Below are positions 1-10,630 of a stretch of DNA of 64,000 bases, in pieces. The translations under genes were made by a program, and so were the position numbers. Numbering within the stretch: position 1 is the stretch's first letter; each line of letters starts with the position of its first letter. The notes under the pieces were generated by a model. It was not told the DNA's origin. It did not search any database and saw only the letters and a list, made by a program, of their open reading frames with translations. The stretch is from Alkalinema sp. FACHB-956 (GTDB taxonomy: Bacteria > Cyanobacteriota > Cyanobacteriia > Leptolyngbyales > Leptolyngbyaceae). The stretch covers positions 95,073-159,072 of the forward strand of contig NZ_JACJRC010000012.1 of assembly GCF_014697025.1 (NCBI RefSeq). Direction: 5' to 3'.

Positions 1-3000
1 AACCATTTTCCCAATCTGCCAGCGGAATTTGTGGACGGGGTGGAGGCGGCGTTTAAGGCCAAGGATGGAACCGTTTATTTATTTAAAGGGGGAACGGTTC
101 GGCAATATCCTGCCAATTCGCAAGAACCCACGGAGCAGCTTGTCCGACAAACCTGGGGCCGAGTGCGCAATGTCCTAGGAACCGAGGGGACGGTGGATGC
201 GGCCTTTGTGGGGCTGGATGGCAAAACCTATCTGTTTAGTGGCGACCAGTATGTGCGCTATTCCGGCGCGGACTATACCCAGGTGGATGATGGCTTCCCC
301 CGCACGATCGACCAGGATTGGGGCGGGCTAAACCGAGTTCACCATGCGTTTATTCTGGATGGCAAAACCTATTTATTTGGCACAGCGGCTGATCCGAATA
401 ATATCGTCTACGTGCGCTATTCCACCCACACCTACAGCCAGGTAGATCCCGGCTATCCCAAGCCCCCCAACGATAACTGGTGGAACCTGCCCTTCAGCTT
501 GGTGGAGGAAGGCGGCGACTTTTCAATGGTGGATGCTGTCTTCAATACATCGGATGACAAAATCTACCTGTTTTCCGGCGATCGCTTTATCTACTTTGAC
601 CAACAACAACGCTGGTGGTCAGAACCCCAAAACCTATCCACGGCCTGGAGTCTACCGTTTCCAAACCAGCGGGTGGACGCAGCCTTTGTGGGCAAGGATG
701 GCAAAACCTATCTGTTTTCCGGGACGGAATTTATCCAATATTCCGGGCATGACTATAGCCGTCCCGACGATCGCTCCCCCAACAAAACCCATCGCTATTG
801 GGGCTACACCACCAATAACATTGCCAAAACGGGTCGGGTTGATGCAGTGTTGCTGGTGGATTCCCATGAACTCGATGGGGCAGGCCAGATGCAAACGATG
901 GCCCATACCTATCTGTTTTCCGGTCAGCAATATTTTCGCTACTCCATCAGCGAGAAAGATCAGCACAACTATCAGTACAGCGAGCATAACGTCGATGAAG
1001 GTTATCCCAAAACCATTGCCACGTCGCTGCGTCAGGAACCGCGTTTCAAAAATCTGGATGCGGGCACCTTGGCCAAACTGGCCGATGGCATTGATGCCGC
1101 CTTTGCCGATCGCCGTCAGATTTACCTGTTTAAGGGGGGGCAATGCTATGTCATCTCCGAAAGTCTGTACCAAGACTATGGCGATCTAGGTTTGGCGGGG
1201 GTGAGTTGTGCCTTGGTTGAGGAAGGCACGATCTATCTGGCGAATGGGGAAGGCTGGCAGCGCCACAGTAGCCTAGAAGGGATGGCGACAGGTAAAACGC
1301 CAGCACTGCCACCCTGTTTGCGGCAGGTACCGGATACGTTCAAAACTGGGCTTCAGGCGGTACTGCATGGGCGCGATCGCAATACCTATCTGTTCCAAGG
1401 CTCGACTTGCTTTAACCTGTCCCTGAATCGGGCCTATCCCCTGGCGGAAGAATGGGGCCGCATCAATAACAATATCGATACCCACAACACCGTGGATGCG
1501 GCCTTTGTGGGGCTAGATGGCAAAACCTACCTGTTCAGTGGCGATCAGTTCGTGGTCTATGGGGCGAATTCCCCAGCCAATTCCCAGGATTTCTACGCCC
1601 AGATTGAACAATTACCCCGATCGATCAAAGACCATTGGGGCGGCCTGACCCGCGTTTCCCTTGCCTTTGTCAAAGATGGCAAAACCTACCTGTTTGAACC
1701 CGCTGATGCCCTGGGCAATGCTCGCTACGTTTGCTACTCCAGCGCCGACTATCGCCAACCGGATGCAGGCTTTCCCAAACTGGGCGATCGCAGCTTCTGG
1801 GAAATTCCTAGCGAATACGTGGACGAAGACTTTAAGACGATCGATGCGGTGCTGTCGGAAGGGGAAAATCTGTTTCTCATCTGTGGGCAGCGTTATATCC
1901 AATACGATGTCGATCCGGGGCAATGGACATACCCCAAACCGCTCTCTCGTATTTGGCGGGACATTCCCTTTAACAATGACAGCTTCCGGCGGGTGAAAAC
2001 GGCCTTCACCGGACGGGATGGGAAGACCTACTTCTTTGCAGAGAACTACTATGTCTCCTGTGGGAGCGCGGTTGTTTCGGGCCCTCAACCTTTTACGTCC
2101 CCCGCACCGATTAATCAACGTTGGGGCAAAGTGCGCAATAACTTTACGGATCATCCCCAGGGCAATCGGGTTGATGCAGCCTTTGTCTACCAGAACCAAT
2201 TGACTTATTTATTCTCCGGCGATCAGTACATTCGCTATTCCGGCAAGGATTACCGTTACGTGGACGAGGGCTATCCCAAAACCATTGCGATCAATTTGCG
2301 CAAAGAAGCCGGTTTTCAGAATTTGCCGGAAAGTTTTGAAGATCTCCTGGCCCCGCAAAGCCGAGATGATGGACGGGTGGTCTTGGCGGTGCTGGCCCAC
2401 GATCGCACCCTGGCGTTGTTACTGGGCGATCGCTGGTACGTCGTTTCCCAGAGCCTCACGGCCAGCTATCCCCTCAGCCGTCTGGGTCGGCTCAAAAACA
2501 ACATTGCCCAACGCCATAGAGTGGATGCGGCTCTGTTCCTGGAATCCAGTGGCCAGACGTTCCTCTTCTCCGGCGATCAAGGGGTGCGCTACAGCGATGA
2601 TACCTACACCCAGGATGAGGCCCATGCCTATGTGGATGATGGCTATCCCAAATCCCTGGCCACCATCCTGACCCAGGAACTGGGCATGGGGCATCTGCCG
2701 AATACCTTCCAGTACGGCATTGATGCGGTGCTGAAGGGCAAGGATGGCAAGCTCTACGTCTTCAAGGACAAGGACTATTTACAATCTGACCAGACAGGCT
2801 CGCAGTCGATCGCGACCTTTTGGGGCAAGGTGGATAACCAGTTTGTCTCGATCGATCCCGCCGATCCCAGCCGAGTTCCCCTGGATGCGGCCTTTATCTC
2901 ACCCAACGGGAGTTTGTACGCTTTCAAAGGCACGCAATACATTCGCTACACCCACCCCGATCAAGCCACGGTGGATGAAGGATTTCCCAAATCCATCCAG

Positions 3001-3627
3001 GACAATTGGGGCAATTTGCCAATGGCGTTTGAGACTGCGATTGCTGATCAGCCAGCCATTACCGGGGGATTTGTCTTTGAGGGCAAGACCTATCTGTTGA
3101 AGAATAGTGAAACTAGTGAAACCAGGCAGGATTATGTGCGCTATTCCGATGCAACCTATCAAGCGATCGATGTCATCTATCCCCAAAAAGTGAAATACCG
3201 CTGGGGCCATTGGTCGGATTATCTGCTCAATGATCTGTACATCATCACCCGGTTTAAACAACTCCAGGACGGCCACAGTAGCGGAGAGCAAACCTTACTG
3301 GATTTCCTGCATCCCGAAACGGGGCCGGTGGCCGATCCCTACGCTGCATTGGCGAGTCTGTTTGAGTGGGATCTCGAAGAGGTGAAATGGCTGAAACGCA
3401 AGAATGCCTTCTTAACCGATGACACGCTGTTTGAAATTCAGTTCAAATTGGAACTCATTCTCCGGCTCTACGACATTTTCACCCTGGCGAACAAGATGGG
3501 GATTGCACCCCGCCAACTCTACACCACTGTTTGGCTGAAGCGGTATTCATCGAATGTGGCGGAAGTCAATTTACAAGATGTAGCCGATGCGTTGTATCGC
3601 TGTTTGGCCTTAATTCATAGTGCATAG
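1..3627 (+). CDS. Tc toxin TcA-like subunit, N-terminal half: hemopexin-repeat protein (5' truncated by window)
   Basis: The reading frame is open from base 1, so the start lies upstream; GTG at 31 is only the first in-frame start-like codon. About 19 hemopexin-like repeats of 45-60 residues fill most of the protein. Each has the pattern DAAF..DGKTYLFSG.QY.RYS followed by VD.GYPK.I...W. The last ~130 residues have no hemopexin pattern and are helical (WLKRKNAFLTDDTLFEIQFK... LYDIFTLANKMGIAPRQLYT). They resemble the helical stretch that precedes the conserved central part of Tc-toxin A subunits. The next gene starts 83 bp downstream with the segment that normally continues this one, so the two genes look like one TcA divided in two, comparable to the TcaA/TcaB and YitA/YitB splits. 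Hemopexin folds bind protein, haem or glycan ligands; here they would decorate the shell or serve in receptor binding (inference). Alternative: a free-standing photopexin-like protein. Confidence 0.75.
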   Translation, partial: NHFPNLPAEFVDGVEAAFKAKDGTVYLFKGGTVRQYPANSQEPTEQLVRQTWGRVRNVLGTEGTVDAAFVGLDGKTYLFSGDQYVRYSGADYTQVDDGFPRTIDQDWGGLNRVHHAFILDGKTYLFGTAADPNNIVYVRYSTHTYSQVDPGYPKPPNDNWWNLPFSLVEEGGDFSMVDAVFNTSDDKIYLFSGDRFIYFDQQQRWWSEPQNLSTAWSLPFPNQRVDAAFVGKDGKTYLFSGTEFIQYSGHDYSRPDDRSPNKTHRYWGYTTNNIAKTGRVDAVLLVDSHELDGAGQMQTMAHTYLFSGQQYFRYSISEKDQHNYQYSEHNVDEGYPKTIATSLRQEPRFKNLDAGTLAKLADGIDAAFADRRQIYLFKGGQCYVISESLYQDYGDLGLAGVSCALVEEGTIYLANGEGWQRHSSLEGMATGKTPALPPCLRQVPDTFKTGLQAVLHGRDRNTYLFQGSTCFNLSLNRAYPLAEEWGRINNNIDTHNTVDAAFVGLDGKTYLFSGDQFVVYGANSPANSQDFYAQIEQLPRSIKDHWGGLTRVSLAFVKDGKTYLFEPADALGNARYVCYSSADYRQPDAGFPKLGDRSFWEIPSEYVDEDFKTIDAVLSEGENLFLICGQRYIQYDVDPGQWTYPKPLSRIWRDIPFNNDSFRRVKTAFTGRDGKTYFFAENYYVSCGSAVVSGPQPFTSPAPINQRWGKVRNNFTDHPQGNRVDAAFVYQNQLTYLFSGDQYIRYSGKDYRYVDEGYPKTIAINLRKEAGFQNLPESFEDLLAPQSRDDGRVVLAVLAHDRTLALLLGDRWYVVSQSLTASYPLSRLGRLKNNIAQRHRVDAALFLESSGQTFLFSGDQGVRYSDDTYTQDEAHAYVDDGYPKSLATILTQELGMGHLPNTFQYGIDAVLKGKDGKLYVFKDKDYLQSDQTGSQSIATFWGKVDNQFVSIDPADPSRVPLDAAFISPNGSLYAFKGTQYIRYTHPDQATVDEGFPKSIQDNWGNLPMAFETAIADQPAITGGFVFEGKTYLLKNSETSETRQDYVRYSDATYQAIDVIYPQKVKYRWGHWSDYLLNDLYIITRFKQLQDGHSSGEQTLLDFLHPETGPVADPYAALASLFEWDLEEVKWLKRKNAFLTDDTLFEIQFKLELILRLYDIFTLANKMGIAPRQLYTTVWLKRYSSNVAEVNLQDVADALYRCLALIHSA

Positions 3628-3710
3628 CTTTTACCGCTGAATAACTCATTGCGGAATTATTGATTTTTAGTCATCCGTTCATACTTATCTACACGTTGTC
3701 AGGTTGAATT

Positions 3711-6700
3711 ATGTCAAATAATGAGTGGCTCCAGATCGCCCAGCAATTGCACGATGAACTCAATGTCATTAAACGCGATGCGCTTGTGCCCTATGTGATC
3801 TCCCAGGATGCGGAGGTGGAAAACGAGCGGGAGTTGTATGAGCAATTGCTAATTGATGTAGAAATGGGCAGTTGTGGCAAGGCATCCAGAATCGGCGAAG
3901 CGATCGCGGCGGCCCAGCTTTATTTCCACCGCTATTTTGTCAATCTAGAAAAGATTACTCCAAACGATCCTGAAGGGACTAAGCGCACCCTCAAAACCTA
4001 TTGGCAATGGATGAAAAATTATCGGGTGTGGGAAGCTAACCGCAAGGTGTTTCTCTATCCGGAAAACTATATTCGCCCAGAACTGCGAGACACTAAAACC
4101 CCCGCCTTTAAAACCTTAGAAGACGATCTCTTGCAGGGCGAAATCACTGAAGATGCCGTGCAACGAGCCTATCAAAAATATTTGGATGAGTACACAGAAG
4201 TGTCTCGCCTCACCATTGCCGGGGGCTATGTCTACGACTCGGTGGACATGAATGTGGACATGAATAATGAGTCGGCGAAAGGTCTGGTGCTGTTTGGGCG
4301 GACTAAAACCGATCCGCGCCGCTACTATTACCGCATGGCGCAATTTTTAGGTGGTGGTAAAGCAACCACTTGGGGGCCTTGGCTGAAGGTGAATACTCAG
4401 ATTGAAGCAGATAAAGTCTATCCTGTCCTTGCCTTCAATCGCGTATTTGTCTTCTGGGTGAAGCTAGAGGCGATCGCCAATAATACTAATTCCACTGCCC
4501 TCACCACCACTACCAGCGGCAACACCCAAACCGTTAGCGCCAATTCCCAGTCTGCTACCTATGTTCTTCGCATCTTTTACTCGTTCTATAACCTCAACAA
4601 AGAATGGATTCCGCCCCAGACCTTTCAGCCTAAAGATGAAACCGCTGAAAAGATCGAAATTAAGATACCAGCCGGAATCGATGTTCAAGACATCAAGAAT
4701 GTTGGATTATTGGTGGAAACATCCAATAAACTGAGCGGCTTTGCTGATAGAAGCGATGTAGACCATGCAAATATTATTATTCGTTGCACCTATGAAGTTC
4801 CTGTCACGGAATATGATTTGAATTTGTATCCCTCTCTGGTCGATACACCCTTGCCAGAAACGGGAGAACGCTTGTTTGCGATCGGGAAAGATACGAACGG
4901 AGCCTTGATTTTCCGTGCTTTTGATCACCAAGAACAGCGATCGCTCGATCTGCGAGAATCGGCAATCCCGGAAGCGAAACAGGCCCAACTCGGTGAACTC
5001 AAAGGTTTGCTGCTGGGGTTCTGGAATGGAGCCATGACCCCAGAAAACAAGAAGGCAGTAATCGATGCCATCACCGACTTAACGGGTTATCAGCCGCTGC
5101 GACCGGAAGTCGGGAAAACCAAAACGGTTGCCTGCTATCGTACCTTTAGCCTGACGCCGGAACTGTACACGGTCAAATTATGGGGGCAGTATCCCTTTGA
5201 AAATGCCCGAACCGTTTTTCGAACGATTTTTGATGAACCAGATATTCCTGCGGATCAGATGGTGACCTTGAACACCGGCGATCAATCGACGGAAGCGCCC
5301 TGGTTTAGTTTTGACTATAAGGGAGGGAGTTTCCTCTGTAAGCCAGATATCGGCGTTTTGGGCGGGGATCTGTGGCCTAAGTCCATTCCCAGCAATACTG
5401 ATGGGTTACCGAAGTGGCCCATGATTGACGCAGCGGTACAGTTACCCCCACGCGGCACCACTCGCAAAACCTTCTTCTTTAAGAACGATCGATCCAATAG
5501 TCGCCGTCGTACGCCCCAAACCTACGTGGCCGCCGATACGTTTTCCACCGCCTCTACCTTTTCTGCAGAAACGCCGATCGCGAATACATGGGGCAAAGTA
5601 GACAACACTATTGAAAGAACAGGCATCATCAACGCAGCCTACGTCCATAAAGACGCACAACGACTGCTAGAAATTCCCCAGGACATTGCTATCCCAAGAT
5701 ATCGAGACGTTCAAACGACCTATTTATTTAGTGGCAATCAGTACGTTATTTACTCCAATAACGGTGGATCGAGGTCCTACGAATGGGTTGATGAAGGCTA
5801 TCCCAAACCGATCGCCGATCACCCCTATTTCCCAGGTCGGAATCTACCCAGTTGGACTCAGATTGATGCTGTGTTTCAAGCAAAAGATCAAAAAGTCTAC
5901 TTCTTTAACAACACAACAAAAACCTATCTGGTCTCTGGCTCGTCCACGGAGCGATCTATCAAAGACGATTGGGGCAGTGTAACCAAGTCAGCATTTATTA
6001 AAGATTTTAGAGCGCCCGCAGAGGACTCCGGTGCGCCCTCAGTGGATGGGGCCTTTATCGTGGGCTCGGGGGCCACTGCGACTACCTACCTGTTCAATCG
6101 TTTTCAGTATGTCAAATACACCACTGGGGCTGACTATAGTTTGATCAATGGTGCGCCCAAGCCCCATAACTTTCTAGATCTCTTGATTGATTTGGGATTT
6201 AATGCCAATAGCAAAAATGCTGCTGAACAAAATACTCTCAGAAATGACCGAGTGATTGCATCTTACAATAAGGGATCAGAGGTCTATTTCTTCACGAGCA
6301 CTCGGAATAACTACAAGTACGATCTCTCCAGTCGGCAGTTAACGGCTCTCTCAGAGGATAAGACGGAATGGTCAGCGGGTTTTGAATTGGACGGTGTGGT
6401 CTACCTGTTCGCCGGACAAAAATTAATCACCCTACGATCGATCAGAAATGATAAAGGCGAGGTCTCCGTTGCCAGGGAGGAGGTGACGGTCACGCATAGC
6501 ATTCATGGGGCCTTTGCGGGAGCGCATACTGACAGTAATGTCTACCTGTTCCGGCAGAATGAATATATGGTGCTGCCCAAAGCGAATCTTTCAGTGCAGT
6601 CTCTTGTGGCGGCGATCGCGGCTTGGAATGGCCAACTCAATGAGGAAAAATGGGGCAAGATCGGTGACAACATTGCCCGTACTGGACAAATTGATGCAGT

Positions 6701-9700
6701 ATTTTGCGATGGGAGCAAAACCTACTTATTTAGTGGTGATGAGTATGTCGTCTATTCGGGGAATCGCTATGGTGTGCAGCGGGAGAACTACCCCGATGCA
6801 GGCTATCCCAAAAAGCTAAAAACCAATGACGAAAAGTTTCCCCAATGGGACAAAATGCAACCACTCCTGCAAACGTTGACGCCAACGGGTAGCCGAAGCA
6901 CGATTTATTACTTTGACAATAGTAATCAAACATATGTCCAAGCGAATAATCCTGCAACGGGTGCTTTATCCAACCCCGTAGCCACCCGCTCAACTTGGGG
7001 ACGAGTCCGAAATAATATTGCTGCGCAGGGTATTGTGGATGCAGCATTTGTCAAAGGCGATGCCAGCGGTAATTACCTGTTTTTAACCAGTGGCGATCAG
7101 ATTTTCCGCTATACGATCTCGACACAACTGAATGCAAACCCAACGCTGGATGCGGCCCTGAGTAATTTTGTCGATCGTGGCTACCCCAAAAAATTTACCT
7201 GGAATCGGCCTCGCATTGATGCTGCATTCACCCTGGCTGGAAAAACCTATTTGTTTGCAGGAGATCACTATTTCCGCCTAAGCGATCTCCAGAATGGCGA
7301 AATTCAGGAATTAACCAGACCGCCTAAGCTCAATCCGATTCGCCGTAATTGGGGGAACCTGCCCAGGGAGCTACTGGCGGGTGTGGATGGTGCGTTGCAG
7401 GTGGATGGTGAGGGCGAATCCCAGGACTTGTACTTGTTCCAGGGCGATCGCTACATCAAATACACTATCCAGGATGACACCAGTGCTCAGCCTTTTGAAC
7501 TGGACAATGTCACCTATGAAATTGTCCGCCTGACCACTAGTGTTGCCTATCGCCTTAATCAAGAATTTTTTGTGGGAGGGCTGTCGAGGTTACTCAGTCT
7601 GGCGACGCAGCAAATTGATGATACGCCTGCCTTCAAGTTGACAGACACCTCGATTCCCCCAGGGGAGATAGCGACTACGATTAAAGTCTGGCGGGGCAAA
7701 GTCAAGGAAGAGAAATTACCCAGCAGTTTGCACTTGGACTTCTCTAGTGCCAATGGTATGTATTACTGGGAGATCTTTTTCCATGCGCCGTTCCTGATTG
7801 CCCAGGCGCTGAATTTAGGGCAACAGTTTGAATCCGCAAAGCGGTGGTATGAGTATATTTATGACCCGACGGGAGTCTTTCCGTTCTGGAAGTTTCTGCC
7901 CTTTAACCAGCCCGATCGCCCGCCGAGCGAGGCGGTTGACCAGGCGTTAATTGATGCCTATTTAACCGATCCCTTTGACCCCCACGCGATCGCGGCCCTG
8001 CGACCGATGGCCTACCGCAAAGCGATCGTCATGGCCTATCTGGATAACCTGCTGGACTGGGGCGATATGCTGTTTCAGCAATACACCCAGGAAAGCATCA
8101 ATGAAGCGCGGATGCTCTATATTCTGGCCTACGATTTGTTGGGTGAGAAGCCAGAAAATCTCGGTAGCAAGCTACTGTCGGAGGATCAAAAGTATGACCA
8201 ATTGCGCGCAGATGCAGGGCCGCAACGGGATGACCAATTGATTCAACAACAGTTAAGCCAATCCCATGGAGAGCAAGCCGCAGATCAACCCACCCGAAAT
8301 CAACCAAGCCAAAATCAACCAAGCCAAAATCAACCGCCGATTCGGTTAACGTTGAAGAATTTAACCGAAGGCGATCGGGACTATGACTTCCTGGTGTATC
8401 CCCTTGAGACCGAAGTAGGGACAACGCCCCATGCCAGTGTGCTCCATCCCTATTTCTTTGTGCCCGAAAATACGGTACTGCTGGACTATTGGGAGCGGGT
8501 GGAAGATCGCCTCTACAAGATTCGCCATTGTTTGAACATTCTGGGCATTAGCCAACCGTTACCTTTATTTGAACCGCCGATCGATCCGATGGCCTTGGTG
8601 CGGGCGGTGGCTACGGGAGCGGGCCTCAGTAGCGCGATCGCGGGTCTGAATGTGCCGGTGCCCCACTACCGCTTTGAGTTCATGCTGCGGAAGGCCCAGG
8701 AATTGGCGCAAAAACTGAGTCAGTTTGGCAATGATCTGCTGTCAGCCCTGGAAAAGAAAGATGCTGAAGAACTGAGCCTGCTGCAAAATCGCCAGGAAGG
8801 CATCATCCTCAATCTCACCCGTGCGACCAAAGTGGAGCAGATCGAGGAAGCCAAATACAGTCGGCAGGCGCTGGAAGAAAGCCTCACGTCCACCACCCAC
8901 CAAGCCAACAAGTACCAAGAATGGATCGATGGGGGATTAACGGAGCTGGAATCAGCGCAAGCTGCCATGATGATTTTGGGATCTGGGTTGATGACCGCAT
9001 CAGGGGTTCTCAAAATTGCGGGAGCGATCGTCTATGGCACGCCTGAGTTTCACATTGGGCCTTTCTGCTTTGGTACCACTACCGGTGGCAAAAGCTGGGG
9101 TGAGTCGATTAGCAAGATTTCGGAAGCTCTGGAAACCTCTGGGGATGGCATTAGCATGATTGGTGACGCGATCGGAATTTTTGCTCAGCACGAGCGATCG
9201 AAGGAGGACTGGAAACTGCAAAAGGCGATGGCTGACAGCGAAATCATTCAACTGGGGCTGCAAATCCAAGGGGCAAAGCTCCAGGAAAAAATGGCAGAGC
9301 GGGAATTGGTCATTCTGGATCAGCAAATCGCCCAGAACGAATCCATTAGCACTTTCATGCGCGATAAGTTTGCCAATGCCCAGCTTTATCAGTGGATGGC
9401 TAGCCGTCTATCAGGGTTGTATTACCAGACCTATCAAATGGCCTTTGACATGGCCAAAGCGGCTGAAAAAGCCTTCCAGTTTGAGCGGGGCATGAAGGAA
9501 AGCGAGGCTAATTTTATCAGTGGTTCCTATTGGGATAGTCAACGCAAAGGCTTGATGTCTGGCGATAGCTTGGCCTTTGATTTAGACCGCATGGAAAAAG
9601 CCTACATTGACAGCAATCGTCGGGGGTTTGAAATTACCCAAAATATTTCTCTGCTTGACCTTGACCCGGTGGCGCTGCTGCGACTGAAGACGAAAGGCGT

Positions 9701-10541
9701 TTGCGAATTTGCCCTAACGGAAAGCCTGTTTGATTACGATTTTCCGGGGCACTATTGCCGCCAGATTCGCACCATTTCGCTGTCCTTTGACTTTGGCGAC
9801 AATGCCCAACCCATCCTAGCGACCCTGACCCAGCTAACCCATAAGACGGTGCTGGAACCTGACCCCAAAGCGGTGAAGTATCTGCTTGATCCGAAGGGGC
9901 AGCCACCGGAGTCTCTGCGGAGTGGCTGGAAGGCAAGCCAGCAAATTGCCCTGTCCCATGTGGATGAGAATGAAAAGAACAATGGTTTGTTTGAGTTGCG
10001 CTTTGATGACGATCGCTATTTGCCCTTTGAAAATACGGGGGCGGTTTCGACTTGGCGATTGGAATTAAATGGTAAGAAAAACAGTTATAACATCGCTGCA
10101 CTGCGGGATGTGGTGATTAATCTGAAATACATGGCGGAACAGGGGGGACAGGTGTTTGCCAGTGCTGTGAAGGGATTGCTGAAACCCTATCCCACGGCGC
10201 GGTTCTTGGATGTGGCCCAGGAGTTTCCTGATGAATGGGCCGCGTTTTTAGAGGGTGAAGGGGATGAGTTAATCCTACCCATGAGCCGTGATCTCTTCCC
10301 CAACATGAGCAGCAGCAAGATTACGGGAATTTTTGCTAGCTATGATCTCGTGGAACCGGGGGCGATAAGCATGATGTTGAATGGCGATAAAAACCTGATG
10401 CTCAAGGATGGGAAGTTGTTGCTAACCAATGGTCTGAGTATCAGCAGTCGAGGTTCGGATTGGCGGTTTGTGATCAATGGCGATCGATCGATTCTCAACA
10501 ACATCGGTCTTGTCTTCAGCTACAAAGCCAGCGTGACCTAA
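3711..10541 (+). CDS. Tc toxin TcA-like subunit, C-terminal half with inserted hemopexin repeats and TcB-binding end
   Basis: 2276 residues. Residues ~15-90 (RDALVPYVI... LYEQLLIDVEMGSCGKASRIGEAI) match the hallmark 'LYeyLLIDVeMssC..TSRi.qAI' segment of TcA proteins. Residues ~110-560 correspond to the neuraminidase-like beta region. Residues ~565-1255 carry another set of hemopexin-like repeats (TTYLFSGNQYVIYS, KTYLFSGDEYVVYS) where other TcAs have receptor-binding domains. Residues ~1345-1470 (NGMYYWEIFFHAPFL, DPFDPHAIAALRPMAYRK) match the conserved TcA region before the pore-forming coiled coil. A glycine-rich segment near 1750-1800 and long helices follow. Residues ~2015-2276 (LSFDFGDN, LPFENTGAVSTWRLE) resemble the TcB-binding domain. 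A Gln/Asn/Pro-rich insert lies near residue 1510-1545. TcA forms the pentameric shell and translocation channel that docks a TcB-TcC cocoon. No TcB or TcC gene is in the window. ATG at 3711 has only a weak Shine-Dalgarno. Confidence 0.82.
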   Translation: MSNNEWLQIAQQLHDELNVIKRDALVPYVISQDAEVENERELYEQLLIDVEMGSCGKASRIGEAIAAAQLYFHRYFVNLEKITPNDPEGTKRTLKTYWQWMKNYRVWEANRKVFLYPENYIRPELRDTKTPAFKTLEDDLLQGEITEDAVQRAYQKYLDEYTEVSRLTIAGGYVYDSVDMNVDMNNESAKGLVLFGRTKTDPRRYYYRMAQFLGGGKATTWGPWLKVNTQIEADKVYPVLAFNRVFVFWVKLEAIANNTNSTALTTTTSGNTQTVSANSQSATYVLRIFYSFYNLNKEWIPPQTFQPKDETAEKIEIKIPAGIDVQDIKNVGLLVETSNKLSGFADRSDVDHANIIIRCTYEVPVTEYDLNLYPSLVDTPLPETGERLFAIGKDTNGALIFRAFDHQEQRSLDLRESAIPEAKQAQLGELKGLLLGFWNGAMTPENKKAVIDAITDLTGYQPLRPEVGKTKTVACYRTFSLTPELYTVKLWGQYPFENARTVFRTIFDEPDIPADQMVTLNTGDQSTEAPWFSFDYKGGSFLCKPDIGVLGGDLWPKSIPSNTDGLPKWPMIDAAVQLPPRGTTRKTFFFKNDRSNSRRRTPQTYVAADTFSTASTFSAETPIANTWGKVDNTIERTGIINAAYVHKDAQRLLEIPQDIAIPRYRDVQTTYLFSGNQYVIYSNNGGSRSYEWVDEGYPKPIADHPYFPGRNLPSWTQIDAVFQAKDQKVYFFNNTTKTYLVSGSSTERSIKDDWGSVTKSAFIKDFRAPAEDSGAPSVDGAFIVGSGATATTYLFNRFQYVKYTTGADYSLINGAPKPHNFLDLLIDLGFNANSKNAAEQNTLRNDRVIASYNKGSEVYFFTSTRNNYKYDLSSRQLTALSEDKTEWSAGFELDGVVYLFAGQKLITLRSIRNDKGEVSVAREEVTVTHSIHGAFAGAHTDSNVYLFRQNEYMVLPKANLSVQSLVAAIAAWNGQLNEEKWGKIGDNIARTGQIDAVFCDGSKTYLFSGDEYVVYSGNRYGVQRENYPDAGYPKKLKTNDEKFPQWDKMQPLLQTLTPTGSRSTIYYFDNSNQTYVQANNPATGALSNPVATRSTWGRVRNNIAAQGIVDAAFVKGDASGNYLFLTSGDQIFRYTISTQLNANPTLDAALSNFVDRGYPKKFTWNRPRIDAAFTLAGKTYLFAGDHYFRLSDLQNGEIQELTRPPKLNPIRRNWGNLPRELLAGVDGALQVDGEGESQDLYLFQGDRYIKYTIQDDTSAQPFELDNVTYEIVRLTTSVAYRLNQEFFVGGLSRLLSLATQQIDDTPAFKLTDTSIPPGEIATTIKVWRGKVKEEKLPSSLHLDFSSANGMYYWEIFFHAPFLIAQALNLGQQFESAKRWYEYIYDPTGVFPFWKFLPFNQPDRPPSEAVDQALIDAYLTDPFDPHAIAALRPMAYRKAIVMAYLDNLLDWGDMLFQQYTQESINEARMLYILAYDLLGEKPENLGSKLLSEDQKYDQLRADAGPQRDDQLIQQQLSQSHGEQAADQPTRNQPSQNQPSQNQPPIRLTLKNLTEGDRDYDFLVYPLETEVGTTPHASVLHPYFFVPENTVLLDYWERVEDRLYKIRHCLNILGISQPLPLFEPPIDPMALVRAVATGAGLSSAIAGLNVPVPHYRFEFMLRKAQELAQKLSQFGNDLLSALEKKDAEELSLLQNRQEGIILNLTRATKVEQIEEAKYSRQALEESLTSTTHQANKYQEWIDGGLTELESAQAAMMILGSGLMTASGVLKIAGAIVYGTPEFHIGPFCFGTTTGGKSWGESISKISEALETSGDGISMIGDAIGIFAQHERSKEDWKLQKAMADSEIIQLGLQIQGAKLQEKMAERELVILDQQIAQNESISTFMRDKFANAQLYQWMASRLSGLYYQTYQMAFDMAKAAEKAFQFERGMKESEANFISGSYWDSQRKGLMSGDSLAFDLDRMEKAYIDSNRRGFEITQNISLLDLDPVALLRLKTKGVCEFALTESLFDYDFPGHYCRQIRTISLSFDFGDNAQPILATLTQLTHKTVLEPDPKAVKYLLDPKGQPPESLRSGWKASQQIALSHVDENEKNNGLFELRFDDDRYLPFENTGAVSTWRLELNGKKNSYNIAALRDVVINLKYMAEQGGQVFASAVKGLLKPYPTARFLDVAQEFPDEWAAFLEGEGDELILPMSRDLFPNMSSSKITGIFASYDLVEPGAISMMLNGDKNLMLKDGKLLLTNGLSISSRGSDWRFVINGDRSILNNIGLVFSYKASVT

Positions 10542-10630
10542 TCTGACAACGAGACGTTGTGCTCGCATCATGCCGCTTACTGCGGATACAAATGCCAACA
10601 GTGAAGACATTAACTGGGAAGGTAATCAAA

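Noticed and set aside
31..3627. Treating GTG 31 as the true start of the first gene
   Set aside because: The frame is open to base 1 and the preceding codons (HFPNLPAEF) continue the hemopexin repeat pattern, so the gene begins before the window.
10546..10560. ACAACG/CGTTGT hairpin after the TcA-like gene as a terminator
   Set aside because: Only 6 bp with a 3-nt loop and no T-run; the next gene on the same strand starts 90 bp later, so termination is not indicated.
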